Below are positions 27,257-36,665 of a stretch of 64,000 bases of DNA, piece after piece (position 1 is the first letter of the stretch; each line of letters begins with the position of its first letter). The notes below the pieces were generated by a model. It saw nothing but the letters and a program-made list of their open reading frames with translations. It was not told where the DNA came from and made no database searches. The stretch is from Colwellia sp. 12G3 (lineage in GTDB: Bacteria; Pseudomonadota; Gammaproteobacteria; Enterobacterales; Alteromonadaceae): the NCBI RefSeq assembly GCF_002836775.1, contig NZ_PJAQ01000017.1, positions 248,001 to 312,000 of the forward strand, given 5' to 3'. Position numbers and translations under genes: made by a program.

Positions 27257-28864
27257 ATGAATGACAGTACTGTTGCCAAAAAGCAACTAGTTGCACTAAA
27301 AAGGAAGCTCGATAGCGCAATCGAGTCTCGTAGTTCACTAGAAGATGATTTTAATCTGCAATCGAACCTACTCATTCAATTTATTGGTAAATTGTCACAA
27401 ATATCCAAAGGTATAGACATTGAATTAGATAACCGTTTAGCACAATTACGCACCTTATTTACTAAATCAGCGCCAATTTCTGACATTGTAGAAAAAATTT
27501 CCATCATTTCTAAGTTATTACAAAAACACAGTTTAACCAATGGAAAAAACATTGCTCATATGCATGAACAATTTAATCATGCAGGGGAAAGCTTACAAAA
27601 AATAAATGGCTTACCTGACAACTTGCGTAGAGATTTACGAGCTTTATTAACAGAAACTAAAGATAGTAAAGATGCATTAATTCAATATATTCCTTTACTG
27701 AGTAAGTTGTTAACCTTTTATGATCACGCCCTAAAATCTAAAAACGTGACACCGACACAAGGACTGTTGCAACAACCAATTATTGCGACAAAAATCGAAT
27801 CCTCAAATAAAAATGATTCAATAGCATTTGATGTCAGAATACTTGAAAAAATATCAGCCTCCCTCAGTTCATTACCTCTCTCTATAGGTCATACTAATGA
27901 TTTATTGGCTATCAAGAAAAAATTATTGGCAGATCAATCAAGTGATGAAGTTTTAAGTCACCTGATAGAAATTTTTGATGTCATTGTTGCTGACTTTAGA
28001 GACGAACAAAGCAGTGCTGAAAGTTTTTTAACGTGCCTAAGCGCCACACTAACAAAAGTACAAAGTGCAGTTAAAGAAACCATAGCATCACAAAAATCCT
28101 CTCAGCTTGAAAATGACAAAATCAATCATAAACTGCAGAATCAACTAACGGATATGACAGGTAGTGTTGAAAAAGCACTATCATTAAACCAAGTTAAAGA
28201 AGATATTCATGAAAAGCTACAATGTATTGCGAGTACGTTAGAGCAAAAATCAACGTTTGAGCAAAAAAACCACCAACAATTAGCTGATAAACTTAATGAT
28301 ATGTCTGCAAAAGTTGAGTTACTTGAAAAGCAAAGTAAAGTATTTGAAGAAAAGCTTGCCGACCAACAAAAAAAGAGTATGCAAGATGCACTAACCAAGC
28401 TTGCTAACCGAGCTGCTTTTGATGAATTTTTTGCTAAAGCTATGGTACGTTTTCATCACGAGCCATTTGAACTTGCCCTCGTTGTCATCGATATTGATGA
28501 CTTTAAAAAGATTAACGATACCTATGGGCATACTGCTGGCGATAAAACGTTACAAGTTATTGCCAACTCAATTATTAAGAACGTTAACAAAGGCGTTTTT
28601 GTTGGCCGATATGGTGGCGAAGAGTTTGTTTTAATTTATTCTAAAACAAATGAAGAAGCACTAACTGCTGATCTCAATTTGCTCAATAAGTACGTTACTC
28701 GCCTACCTTTTAAGTTTAAAAGTAACAAGGTCAGTATTACCCTTTCAATTGGCGCAACCCATATAAAATCTGATGATAACATTCATACAGCTTTCGAACG
28801 TGCTGACCAAGCAATGTATAAAGCTAAAAAACAAGGTAAGAATCAAGTTGTTTATACTAAGTAA
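27257..28864 (+). CDS. Diguanylate cyclase with long N-terminal helical region
   Basis: This 535-residue protein has no predicted signal or membrane segment. Residues ~1-370 are mostly helical with coiled-coil character, including 'KQLVALKRKLDSAIESRSSL' and a later 'QQLADKLNDMSAKVELLEKQ'. A GGDEF domain fills ~373-533 with active-site 'RYGGEEF' (GGEEF ~452-456), so it should make c-di-GMP. The inhibitory RxxD motif expected five residues before GGEEF is absent (NKGV), so product inhibition at the I-site is unlikely. It is monocistronic with AT-rich flanks. Confidence 0.85.
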   Translation: MNDSTVAKKQLVALKRKLDSAIESRSSLEDDFNLQSNLLIQFIGKLSQISKGIDIELDNRLAQLRTLFTKSAPISDIVEKISIISKLLQKHSLTNGKNIAHMHEQFNHAGESLQKINGLPDNLRRDLRALLTETKDSKDALIQYIPLLSKLLTFYDHALKSKNVTPTQGLLQQPIIATKIESSNKNDSIAFDVRILEKISASLSSLPLSIGHTNDLLAIKKKLLADQSSDEVLSHLIEIFDVIVADFRDEQSSAESFLTCLSATLTKVQSAVKETIASQKSSQLENDKINHKLQNQLTDMTGSVEKALSLNQVKEDIHEKLQCIASTLEQKSTFEQKNHQQLADKLNDMSAKVELLEKQSKVFEEKLADQQKKSMQDALTKLANRAAFDEFFAKAMVRFHHEPFELALVVIDIDDFKKINDTYGHTAGDKTLQVIANSIIKNVNKGVFVGRYGGEEFVLIYSKTNEEALTADLNLLNKYVTRLPFKFKSNKVSITLSIGATHIKSDDNIHTAFERADQAMYKAKKQGKNQVVYTK

Positions 28865-28961
28865 CAAGGTAAATTAGCTATTCACTAACTGCCTTTATCA
28901 CCTCAACAAACTGCTGTAATTTCATCACTATAGATTGATCATTAGCATAAAGGAGTAAATT

Positions 28962-30308
28962 ATGCATACTCAAATTAACCCTGTTGGTAATATGAACTTG
29001 CTATCACAAGCTGAAGTGGACCAACTGCAACAGTCTGCAAGTAGCACCTTATATAAACTTTATCGAAATTGCTCTCTAGCTGTTCTTAACGCTGGCTCGA
29101 ATACTGATGATGCAGAAGAGATTTATCAACAATACCTCACATTTGAGATACAAGTATTGAGGCGAGAGCGTGGTGTCAAAATCGATTTAAAAAATCCCCC
29201 AATGCATGCCTTTGTTGATGGTAAAATAATCAGAGGTATTAGAGAGCATCTCTCGGCAGTATTACGCGATATCCTTTTTCTCAATAATAGATATAGAACA
29301 ATCCCAAGTTCATCAGAAGGTATTACTGACGCTACGTTTGATATTCTAAGGAATGCCAATGTTATATTACCCGAAACCGAGCCAAATTTAATCACCTGTT
29401 GGGGTGGTCATTCAATCAAACATAATGAGTATAAATATACTAAAGATGTAGGTTACCAACTTGGTTTACGCGGATTTAATATATGCACCGGTTGTGGCCC
29501 TGGGGCGATGAAAGGTCCTATGAAAGGTGCAACCATTGGCCACGCTAAGCAACGAATTAAGGACGGACGCTATGTTGGCTTAACAGAACCAAGCATTATA
29601 GCTGCTGAGCCACCAAACCCAATTGTTAATGAATTGGTAATAATGCCTGATATCGAAAAACGCTTAGAAGCATTTGTTCGTATATCGCATGGCATTATCA
29701 TTTTCCCAGGGGGAGCTGGAACTGCCGAAGAGTTACTCTACATTTTAGGTATAATGCTTAACGAAAAAAATTCAGAACAACAATTACCTATTATTCTTAC
29801 CGGTCCTGCTAGTGCTATTGAATATTTTAATGAAATAGATGCTTTTATCGGTGCTACGCTAGGTGAAAAAGCACAGTCGTTATACCAAATAGTGGTAGAT
29901 GATGCCGTTAAAGTTGCCCAATTAATGAAGATCGACCTAGATAAAGTAATCGCACATAGAAAAGAAACAGGTGATGCCTTTCACTTCAACTGGTCACTTA
30001 TGATAGCAGATGATTTCCAGCACCCTTTTGAGCCGACACATAAGAATATGGCCAACCTAAAAATTAGCTATGATCTTCCTACAGCAGAACTTGCTGCCAA
30101 TTTACGCCGCGCCTTTTCTGGGATAGTAGCAGGTAATGTAAAATCAGGAGGTATCAAAGCAATTAGAGAGTTTGGTCCTTTTGAAATATCAGGAGACAAG
30201 AGGATAATGGCGCTCATGGATAAACTGCTTGCTTCATTCGTCGAGCAACAACGAATGAAGTTACCCGGTAGCAAATACATCCCATGTTACAAAGTTGTTG
30301 AGAGTTAA
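28962..30308 (+). CDS. ppnN: Pyrimidine/purine nucleotide 5'-monophosphate nucleosidase (YgdH)
   Basis: This 448-residue LOG-family protein has '[20 protein letters not shown]' and '[19 protein letters not shown]', the nucleotide-binding PGGxGT-E motif. The E. coli homologue PpnN cleaves nucleoside monophosphates to base and ribose-5-phosphate and is controlled by (p)ppGpp. The flanking N- and C-terminal regions match the long PpnN form rather than short LOG proteins. The xni start follows two bases after its stop; both genes are also close in E. coli. Confidence 0.92.
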   Translation: MHTQINPVGNMNLLSQAEVDQLQQSASSTLYKLYRNCSLAVLNAGSNTDDAEEIYQQYLTFEIQVLRRERGVKIDLKNPPMHAFVDGKIIRGIREHLSAVLRDILFLNNRYRTIPSSSEGITDATFDILRNANVILPETEPNLITCWGGHSIKHNEYKYTKDVGYQLGLRGFNICTGCGPGAMKGPMKGATIGHAKQRIKDGRYVGLTEPSIIAAEPPNPIVNELVIMPDIEKRLEAFVRISHGIIIFPGGAGTAEELLYILGIMLNEKNSEQQLPIILTGPASAIEYFNEIDAFIGATLGEKAQSLYQIVVDDAVKVAQLMKIDLDKVIAHRKETGDAFHFNWSLMIADDFQHPFEPTHKNMANLKISYDLPTAELAANLRRAFSGIVAGNVKSGGIKAIREFGPFEISGDKRIMALMDKLLASFVEQQRMKLPGSKYIPCYKVVES

Positions 30309-30310
30309 CA

Positions 30311-31183
30311 TTGGCTGCTCACTTAATACTTATTGACGCTCTAAACTTAATACGTCGTGTATACGCGGTGCAAGAGCGTCCTTTTATCCAGATAAAACAG
30401 CAAGATAGTGATGAATTATCGGCTAGTACACTAAAACAAGTTCTATTTAATACCCAAAAGACCTGTGTAAATGCTTTAACAAAAATAATAGAACAGCATG
30501 CTCCTACCCATGCACTGGCAGTATTTGATAGTCAGCAGCCTTGCTGGCGTTATCAACTTTTTGAGGGTTATAAGAAAGGCAGAAAACAGATGCCTGACCA
30601 CCTTTCGAATAAATTAATTGATATACAAGATGCCTTTATGGAGCAAGGAGTTGACTCATTAACATCTGATGAAGATGAGGCTGATGACCTTATTGCTACT
30701 TTAGCGGTAAAAATGGCGATTCATGGCCAAAAGGTGACTATTATTTCGACGGATAAAGGATTTTTACAGCTACTAAGCCCTAACATTCATATTTATGATT
30801 ACTTTAATCGCCGTTATATGGATGAAGAACACGTTCAAAATAAGTTTAATGTTAAGTATTCTCAACTGATAGACTTTTGGACGTTAACTGGCGACAATAC
30901 TAATAAAATTGAAGGTGTTAGTGGTATTGGACAAGTCAATGCGGCTAAATTACTTAATCAATATGGTTCATTAAAAGCGATACTTAACGCCACAGACTTG
31001 AAGAGTTCTCTCTCAGAAAAGCTAACTCAAAGCTTAGAACAAATGGATTTAGCAAGAAAATTATTAACATTAAAGCAAGATATCCCGCTAGGTTTTAATT
31101 TAAAAGACATCCGCTTAACAACCCCTTCACCTGCTGCCGAAATTAATGGTAATATAATTTCCATTAATGCTGAAAGAAGCTAA
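30311..31183 (+). CDS. xni: Flap endonuclease Xni (exonuclease IX)
   Basis: This 290-residue FEN-fold protein is related to the 5' nuclease domain of DNA polymerase I. 'LILIDALNLIRRVYAV', 'SDEDEADDLIATLAVKMA', 'ISTDKGFLQLL' and 'TLTGDNTNKIEGVSGIGQVN' (helix-hairpin-helix) are family blocks. The start is TTG, two bases after the ppnN stop, which suggests coupled translation. It is longer than E. coli Xni (251), partly because of a ~30-residue C-terminal tail. Confidence 0.88.
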   Translation: MAAHLILIDALNLIRRVYAVQERPFIQIKQQDSDELSASTLKQVLFNTQKTCVNALTKIIEQHAPTHALAVFDSQQPCWRYQLFEGYKKGRKQMPDHLSNKLIDIQDAFMEQGVDSLTSDEDEADDLIATLAVKMAIHGQKVTIISTDKGFLQLLSPNIHIYDYFNRRYMDEEHVQNKFNVKYSQLIDFWTLTGDNTNKIEGVSGIGQVNAAKLLNQYGSLKAILNATDLKSSLSEKLTQSLEQMDLARKLLTLKQDIPLGFNLKDIRLTTPSPAAEINGNIISINAERS

Positions 31184-31204
31184 TTGTAAAAAAGATAAAT
31201 AACT

Positions 31205-31630
31205 ATGAATAAAAAAATAATCGGTAGAATTCTACTCGCGCTAACACTTTATGCCATTTTTGTTGCCCTTGTTGTTACCTTTTATGATGACAGCCCAGAC
31301 AAAATGAAATGGGATGACAAGGAAGCTTACAATCGCCAATTTATCGCTAAAATAAAATTAGATGAATTTACTTTTGAACAAGCATTGACTCAGTTAGGCA
31401 GTCCTAATATAACTGAAGCAAGAACAGTTGATGATGTTAACTACCAAGTTATGTTTTACCGTACGCAGCACGTAAAATCAGATGGTATTACCACGCAAGA
31501 TGAATGTACCTTTTTATTATTTGTTAACGGGATCCTAAGAGAAATTGGTTTAGGAGATCATTACCCGGAGCAATGGGGCATCATTAAAAATCACCTCAGT
31601 ATAGATAAACTCCCAACAGCTATAGACTAA
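31205..31630 (+). CDS. DUF3192 family membrane-anchored protein
   Basis: This 141-residue protein has an uncleaved-looking N-terminal anchor (~8-26, 'ILLALTLYAIFVALVVTF') instead of a lipobox. The soluble part ('IKLDEFTFEQALTQLGSPN', 'VMFYRTQHVKSDGITTQDEC', 'LFVNGILREIGLGDHYPEQW') is clearly paralogous to the lipoprotein at 22585-22977. The function is unknown. It follows xni by 21 bases and may be in the same transcript. Confidence 0.75.
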   Translation: MNKKIIGRILLALTLYAIFVALVVTFYDDSPDKMKWDDKEAYNRQFIAKIKLDEFTFEQALTQLGSPNITEARTVDDVNYQVMFYRTQHVKSDGITTQDECTFLLFVNGILREIGLGDHYPEQWGIIKNHLSIDKLPTAID

Positions 31631-31684
31631 AGTCAGATTGCTACTTTCTAAGTAACCCTCTACTATTATTTGTTAAGTTCTTAG

Positions 31685-31754
31685 CCTCCGAAGATACAAT
31701 TTTTCGGAGGATACAATGAAAACTTTCAAGCTCGCATACATAGCATCAACATGA
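31685..31754 (+). other. Hairpin that sequesters a strong Shine-Dalgarno before a 12-codon ORF
   Basis: CCTCCGAA (31685-31692) pairs perfectly with TTCGGAGG (31703-31710) around a 10-base loop. The right arm contains GGAGG placed five bases before an ATG that opens MKTFKLAYIAST (31716-31754). There is no T-run, so a terminator is unlikely. It lies ~165 bases before the isocitrate dehydrogenase gene. It could be a leader element that masks a start site, or chance. The remainder of the 31631-31919 gap shows nothing else clear. Confidence 0.35.
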
Positions 31755-31919
31755 TATAAAGTACACTGATAAAGCACTGAGCCGACCACTTTGTCTCAGA
31801 GCTTTACTTGAGTAAATTTTCCTCAGCTATGCATTACGCAATTAATTATAGGTATATCGTCGTTAAATAGAATATTAGCTGACGATGTATTATTCAAAGT
31901 ATTATGACAAGGTGAACTA

Positions 31920-32927
31920 ATGACTAAACAAACCATCACGGTAATTCCTGGCGACGGTATCGGTCCGAGCATTATCGATGCGACTATTAAAATATTAGAC
32001 AAAGCAGGTTGCGATTTTGAATATGAATTTGCAGATGCTGGTTTAACCGCATTAGAAAAACATGGTGAATTAGTACCGGAAGAGACTATTAATCTTATTG
32101 AAAAAAATAAGATTACCTTAAAAGGTCCATTAACTACACCTGTTGGTGAAGGTTTTACATCGATCAATGTCACCTTGCGTAAGCAATTTAAGCTTTACGC
32201 AAATTTACGTCCTGTACTATCATTTAAGGGTACTAAAGCACGTTATGAAAACATTGATATTCTAACCGTTCGTGAGAATACTCAAGGCATGTACTCAGGT
32301 GCTGGCCAAGTTACTTCTGAAGACGGTACAGAAGCTCAAGCCATGAGTATTATTACTCGTGACGGTGCTGAAAAAATATTGACCTTTGCTTATGAGACCG
32401 CACGCAAGGAAGGCCGTAAGAAAGTAACGGCTGTCCATAAAGCTAACATTTTAAAATCTACCTCTGGTTTGTTTTTGAAAGTTGCCCGAGAAGTAGCGCT
32501 GCGTTACCCTGAGATTGAATCAACAGAAATGATTGTTGATAATTGCTGTATGCAATTGGTTATGAACCCAGAGCAGTTTGATGTGATTGTAACAACCAAT
32601 CTATTTGGTGATATTTTATCTGACTTATGTGCTGGTTTAGTCGGCGGTCTAGGTATGGCTCCAGGAGCCAATATTGGCGAAGATTGTGCTATTTTTGAAG
32701 CAGTACACGGTAGTGCACCTGATATTGCAGGTAAAAATTTAGCAAACCCAACATCAGTTATTCTCGCAGCAATTCAGATGCTTGAATACTTAGGTATGGG
32801 TGATAAAGCCGAGAAGATCAGAGCGGCCATCACTGATGTTATTGCAACAGGTGATAGAACCACTGGCGATTTAGGCGGTACTCATGGCACTACAGACTTT
32901 ACAGAAGCGGTACTTGAAAGACTATAA
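31920..32927 (+). CDS. Isocitrate dehydrogenase, NAD-type (short monomer class)
   Basis: This 335-residue enzyme of the isocitrate/isopropylmalate dehydrogenase family opens 'VIPGDGIGPSIIDATIKIL'. It carries the substrate motif 'SINVTLRKQFKLYANLRPV' and the cofactor block 'HGSAPDIAGKNLANPTSVIL'. The S-x-N-x-x-LRK motif points to isocitrate. The short length and motif style resemble NAD-dependent IDH rather than the ~416-residue NADP enzyme of E. coli. A homoisocitrate or tartrate relative is less likely. It would act in the TCA cycle and is followed by a strong terminator. Confidence 0.85.
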   Translation: MTKQTITVIPGDGIGPSIIDATIKILDKAGCDFEYEFADAGLTALEKHGELVPEETINLIEKNKITLKGPLTTPVGEGFTSINVTLRKQFKLYANLRPVLSFKGTKARYENIDILTVRENTQGMYSGAGQVTSEDGTEAQAMSIITRDGAEKILTFAYETARKEGRKKVTAVHKANILKSTSGLFLKVAREVALRYPEIESTEMIVDNCCMQLVMNPEQFDVIVTTNLFGDILSDLCAGLVGGLGMAPGANIGEDCAIFEAVHGSAPDIAGKNLANPTSVILAAIQMLEYLGMGDKAEKIRAAITDVIATGDRTTGDLGGTHGTTDFTEAVLERL

Positions 32928-32952
32928 GTAGTCTATCTATAAATAGAAAGAT

Positions 32953-32997
32953 CAAAAAAGGCCCTCAATTTTATTAAAAATTGAGGGCCTTTTTTTT
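32953..32997. terminator. Bidirectional terminator between idh and rlmM
   Basis: A 19-bp perfect stem (32954-32972 with 32977-32995) with a four-base loop and A/T runs at both ends serves both convergent genes. Confidence 0.92.
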
Positions 32998-33072
32998 GAA
33001 TCACGTTTTATAAACGCGTTAAATTATTCTCATTTACTTTACAAAAATGATTCAAATTATAAAAACTAATAA

Positions 33073-34179
33073 CTACTCTTTATTACCTAATGGTGGAGGA
33101 GATAATAAACGCGCATGTACAGTAACTTCTTCACGATCATAATAAAGATGTTTTGCATAAAGCTCATATCTCACATTATGCAAAGCAAATGCGTCTTTGA
33201 TCGTTTGTAAATCGTCTGCAACTTGTTGGAAACGCCCTTTCATTGGCAGTTTTAAGTTAAATATAGCTTCTTTACAGTAGCCATGTAATAACCATTCACT
33301 CATCAACTTAGCCACTCGTTGCGGCTTTTCAATCATATCACAGACTAACCAATGAACATTTTTCTTCATTGGTAAATATTTAAAGCCATCCATCATCTTA
33401 TGTTTTACTTGCCCCGTTTCCATTAAGGACTCAGCCATAAGACCGTTGTCTATTGCGGTAACCATCATGCCACGGCGTACTAATTGATAAGTCCAACCGC
33501 CAGGTGCTGAGCCTAAATCAACGGCATTCATACCTGATGTTAAGCGTTCGTCCCATTCATCACGAGGAATAAAATGCAAAAAGGCTTCATCAAGTTTTAA
33601 AGTAGATCGACTAGGCGATGCACTAGGAAATTTTAATCTAGGAATGCCCATTACATGTGGGGAACTATTACGTGCTAACGAGAAGCCTAAAATTACCTCT
33701 TGTCCACTTAGAAATAACGCATGTAAAATAGCGCCTTCAGGATCATCAGCTGAATTGTTAGCCTTTTGGGTAAGAATCTTATTTTTACGTAACGCTTGAC
33801 GCAAAGGTACAGAGAGTTTCCGACAAAATTTGCTTAACGATTTACCATCGTTATCATCAGCCATCTCCATACGTAAGTCGCTGTATTGCCAATCATTACC
33901 TAATGCTTCAGTAATAGCTTCAACACGATTATAATCAGGAAGATCTATCTTATCGGTTACCGTAATAAACCACTGGCGAGAAAAAATAAGTCGCTTAAGA
34001 GGCAACGTATTCATTAAGGCTTCGCCATGCTCACTTACGTGTAAGTGGAAAAACACTAGTCCTTGGTTTTTCTTTAGCTCTAAATAGCCATACATTTCAT
34101 TCCAAGCAGCTTTTTCTTGGATTTCTGCACCACACTCTTTTTCAAAGCCTGGTCGACAAAATAATACGATGGAGGTCAT
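33073..34179 (-). CDS. rlmM: 23S rRNA 2'-O-ribose methyltransferase RlmM
   Basis: This 368-residue methyltransferase modifies C2498 of 23S rRNA. A THUMP-like N-domain (~1-170) precedes a Rossmann domain with SAM motif 'DLGSAPGGWTYQLVRRG' (~221-237). 'VHWLVCDMIEKPQRV' holds the catalytic Asp, and 'FNLKLPMKGRF' a catalytic Lys of the KDKE tetrad. The length matches E. coli RlmM (366). It lies downstream of gcvA and ygdD, as in E. coli. Confidence 0.95.
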   Translation of the reverse strand: MTSIVLFCRPGFEKECGAEIQEKAAWNEMYGYLELKKNQGLVFFHLHVSEHGEALMNTLPLKRLIFSRQWFITVTDKIDLPDYNRVEAITEALGNDWQYSDLRMEMADDNDGKSLSKFCRKLSVPLRQALRKNKILTQKANNSADDPEGAILHALFLSGQEVILGFSLARNSSPHVMGIPRLKFPSASPSRSTLKLDEAFLHFIPRDEWDERLTSGMNAVDLGSAPGGWTYQLVRRGMMVTAIDNGLMAESLMETGQVKHKMMDGFKYLPMKKNVHWLVCDMIEKPQRVAKLMSEWLLHGYCKEAIFNLKLPMKGRFQQVADDLQTIKDAFALHNVRYELYAKHLYYDREEVTVHARLLSPPPLGNKE

Positions 34180-34261
34180 AGGTTGTTTTTACCTTCTATA
34201 TCTAACATTCACCTTTATTGAAGTTTGAACATTAGAGTATTAACACGACAAAAAACTGTCG

Positions 34262-34690
34262 TTAAAAATTATTTTTACCTTCTAGGGCTAACAATAGCCA
34301 AGCGAGCGCAAAAGAAATGCCACCAAAAGGTGTTAACTTGCCGATACCGGTAAGTTCAAAAAAAGACTTAATATATATTGTGCCGCAAAAGCATAAAATC
34401 CCTCCGGCAAAGGCAATACTTGCACCAAGTAAGACCTTTGAAGGTTTAGTTGTTTTCAACCAAATCAATGTAGCTAATAACGCAAGAGTATGAATAAATT
34501 GATATTGTAGTGCTGTTGCTAAACTAGATTGCATATTTGCAGGCAATGTTTGACCACCATGTGCTAGCCAAGCGCCGAATAGTACAGAAAAACAACCGCT
34601 GATACCAACAATAATCATCAACCATTTAAGTAAAATAGCCGTACTATTTGATTTTATCCCATGATACTTATTTATATGATTAGAATTCAT
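34262..34690 (-). CDS. ygdD: DUF423 membrane protein (YgdD)
   Basis: This 142-residue inner-membrane protein has four hydrophobic segments and the family motifs 'FGAWLAHGGQTLP', 'QYQFIHTLALLA' and 'LTPFGGISFALAWLLLA'. DUF423 proteins have no known function. The gene overlaps the hydrolase gene upstream by 11 bases. It keeps the gcvA-ygdD-rlmM synteny of E. coli except for the inserted hydrolase. Confidence 0.88.
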   Translation of the reverse strand: MNSNHINKYHGIKSNSTAILLKWLMIIVGISGCFSVLFGAWLAHGGQTLPANMQSSLATALQYQFIHTLALLATLIWLKTTKPSKVLLGASIAFAGGILCFCGTIYIKSFFELTGIGKLTPFGGISFALAWLLLALEGKNNF

Positions 34691-35414
34691 CTGTTTTTCT
34701 CATGTTAGTCTTTATTGTTAACTGGCCAATAAACTGCACAATTGCTTCTACAGCACGATTCATATGCGCCTGCTGAGTAAAACCTGATTTAACCCTCGGT
34801 TTTAGGCTGTGATCGCCGTCTTCCAAAAATACGCACTGGCAATGTTCGGCTAATTGATAACTGATAATTTCAGCTTTGCTTCCTAACATATCCCGATCTC
34901 CTTGTACAATTAATATCGGCTTATTGCCATCAAACAAAGGTTCAAGTCGAAGTTTTTCTGGCTTTTTAGCCGGGTGAAATGGGTAACCTAAACAAAAAAC
35001 ACCTAATATTTTGTTAAGTAAATAAGGAGGTAATAACTCAGGGGTCGCAACTAAACTAGCTGCTGCACGAGACCCCATAGATTTCCCACCAATAAATAAA
35101 GGTATTTCATTACTTCCGAACTGGCTAACCACATGGTCAATAACGTCTTCATAACAAGCCAACAACTTGGGCATTCTATCAGGGGGATATTTTATACCGG
35201 TTAATGCCCTTTTATCCATAAAGGGAAAATTAAACCGTATGACATTAATACCCGACTCATTGAGTAATAAAGACATCTCACTCATGAATTCATGAGACAT
35301 GTTAGCGCCAGCACCATGGGCAAATATAATCTGTGCTTTAGCATTATCGACTGTGTTCAATAATATGCTGATTTCACTGCTATCTTCCCTTGTAATTACT
35401 TCTTCAAGTTTCAT
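34680..35414 (-). CDS. Alpha/beta hydrolase of the KANL3/Tex30 type
   Basis: This 244-residue protein has an oxyanion region 'IIFAHGAGANMSHEFM', the nucleophile elbow 'GGKSMGSRAA' (G-x-S-x-G), an acid-loop 'QGDRDMLG', and 'EDGDHSLKPR' with the catalytic His. It is soluble with no signal peptide, and the substrate is unknown. Its ATG overlaps the gcvA stop by one base (TAATG), so the two are co-translated. It overlaps ygdD by 11 bases. Confidence 0.85.
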   Translation of the reverse strand: MKLEEVITREDSSEISILLNTVDNAKAQIIFAHGAGANMSHEFMSEMSLLLNESGINVIRFNFPFMDKRALTGIKYPPDRMPKLLACYEDVIDHVVSQFGSNEIPLFIGGKSMGSRAAASLVATPELLPPYLLNKILGVFCLGYPFHPAKKPEKLRLEPLFDGNKPILIVQGDRDMLGSKAEIISYQLAEHCQCVFLEDGDHSLKPRVKSGFTQQAHMNRAVEAIVQFIGQLTIKTNMRKTDEF

Positions 35415-36346
35415 TAACTTATTTGTCCATCGGTGATTTGCTCTTGCTCAGCTTCGACCATATCTAACATCCACTGTCTAAAAGCTGTAATCTTACCTAT
35501 ATCTTTTTGATTTTCACGACATACGATGAAATACGCGTTCTTACTCACTAAAACGTCGTTAAAAGGACAAACTAATCGTCCTGAGTCAATATCTGGTTTA
35601 GCTAAAACACTATAAGCAAGCGCTACACCTTGGCCGTGTAGGGCCGCTTGTAAGACCATAGCTGAATGACTAAAAATAGGTCCATGGTTGACGTTAGCGC
35701 CTTTAACGCCTACCTGTTTAAACCAGCGTTTCCAATCTTTACGTGAGGTATCATGTAATAATGTATGTTCAGATAAGTCATCTAATGATAAAAGAGGCGG
35801 CTTGCCATTGGCTGCATTTTCTTGCACTAATAAGGGGGAGCAAACGGGAATAAGGTATTCGGTATGCAATTTAACCGCATGAATATTTGGCCAGCGACCT
35901 CGACCATAATAAATAGCAATATCAACATCTCCAGTGAGTGAGTTCTCAGGTTGATCAACCGCTTTGATCCTTACATCAATATCTTGATGTAAGGAATTAA
36001 AAGCCGTTAACCTAGGCACTAACCATTGAATAGCAAAACTAGCTTGTGAACTAACTGTTATCGCCCCTTTAGCCCCTCTAGCAAGTAAGCGTTCGGTGGC
36101 ATCATGTAAAGAGGTGAAAATATCTTTTATATCCAAATAATACGACTGTCCTTCCTCTGTAAGCAGTAAGGCACGGTTTTTTCGCATAAACAATTTAATA
36201 CTTAAATGCTCTTCTAAAGATTTAATTTGATGACTTATTGCAGCTTGCGTTACAAAGAGCTCTTCTGCTGCGCGGGTGAAGCTAAGCTGCCTTGCAGAAG
36301 CTTCAAATGCCCTTAAAGCGTTTAATGGTGGGAGTCTACTAGCCAA
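35414..36346 (-). CDS. gcvA: GcvA-type LysR-family regulator
   Basis: This 310-residue LysR protein has an N-terminal helix-turn-helix ('LSFTRAAEELFVTQAAISHQ') and begins 'LPPLNALRAFEASARQLSF', the GcvA signature. E. coli GcvA controls the glycine cleavage operon and activates the small RNA gcvB. Its neighbours ygdD and rlmM match the E. coli locus. The divergent side holds a possible small RNA (36503-36579). Confidence 0.88.
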   Translation of the reverse strand: MASRLPPLNALRAFEASARQLSFTRAAEELFVTQAAISHQIKSLEEHLSIKLFMRKNRALLLTEEGQSYYLDIKDIFTSLHDATERLLARGAKGAITVSSQASFAIQWLVPRLTAFNSLHQDIDVRIKAVDQPENSLTGDVDIAIYYGRGRWPNIHAVKLHTEYLIPVCSPLLVQENAANGKPPLLSLDDLSEHTLLHDTSRKDWKRWFKQVGVKGANVNHGPIFSHSAMVLQAALHGQGVALAYSVLAKPDIDSGRLVCPFNDVLVSKNAYFIVCRENQKDIGKITAFRQWMLDMVEAEQEQITDGQIS

Positions 36347-36502
36347 GGTACACCTTCAAATATTCAATATAATATAAATTATGCCTTTAATTACTGCATA
36401 AAAACCTATAAACATAGCATAACAATCATTCATTAGTTTTTCTAATGAATAACATTAATTTAAGTCATTTTTATTTTTTTATCAACTTGCGTATTATTCA
36501 CA

Positions 36503-36579
36503 CCGTAGATGAAGGACATCATCTCAACGTTTTATGAAACTCAGGTATAGCGTGTGTTCCCAACCACACGCTTTATTTT
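36503..36579 (+). ncRNA. Candidate small RNA or attenuated leader divergent from gcvA
   Basis: The 319-base gap between gcvA and the next gene has a TATTAT -10 candidate at 36492-36497. A terminator-like hairpin follows at 36549-36572 (AGCGTGTG with CACACGCT), then TTATTTT. The ~75 bases between include GATG-AAGGA-CATC at 36508-36520, a small hairpin presenting GGA as CsrA sites do. The location is where enterics encode gcvB, but no GU-rich GcvB R1 segment is visible. It could also be an attenuator for the downstream secreted-protein gene. Confidence 0.35.
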
Positions 36580-36665
36580 GAAAAGTAAAACCAGTGCGAG
36601 AAAAGGTCCTAATATATCTATAAGGAAGTAAAAATTATTATTAGGTCATTTACAGGACAAAAAAC

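Noticed and set aside
32953..32997. Long palindrome as a possible regulator site
   Set aside because: It sits between convergent genes with T-runs on both strands, so it is a terminator.
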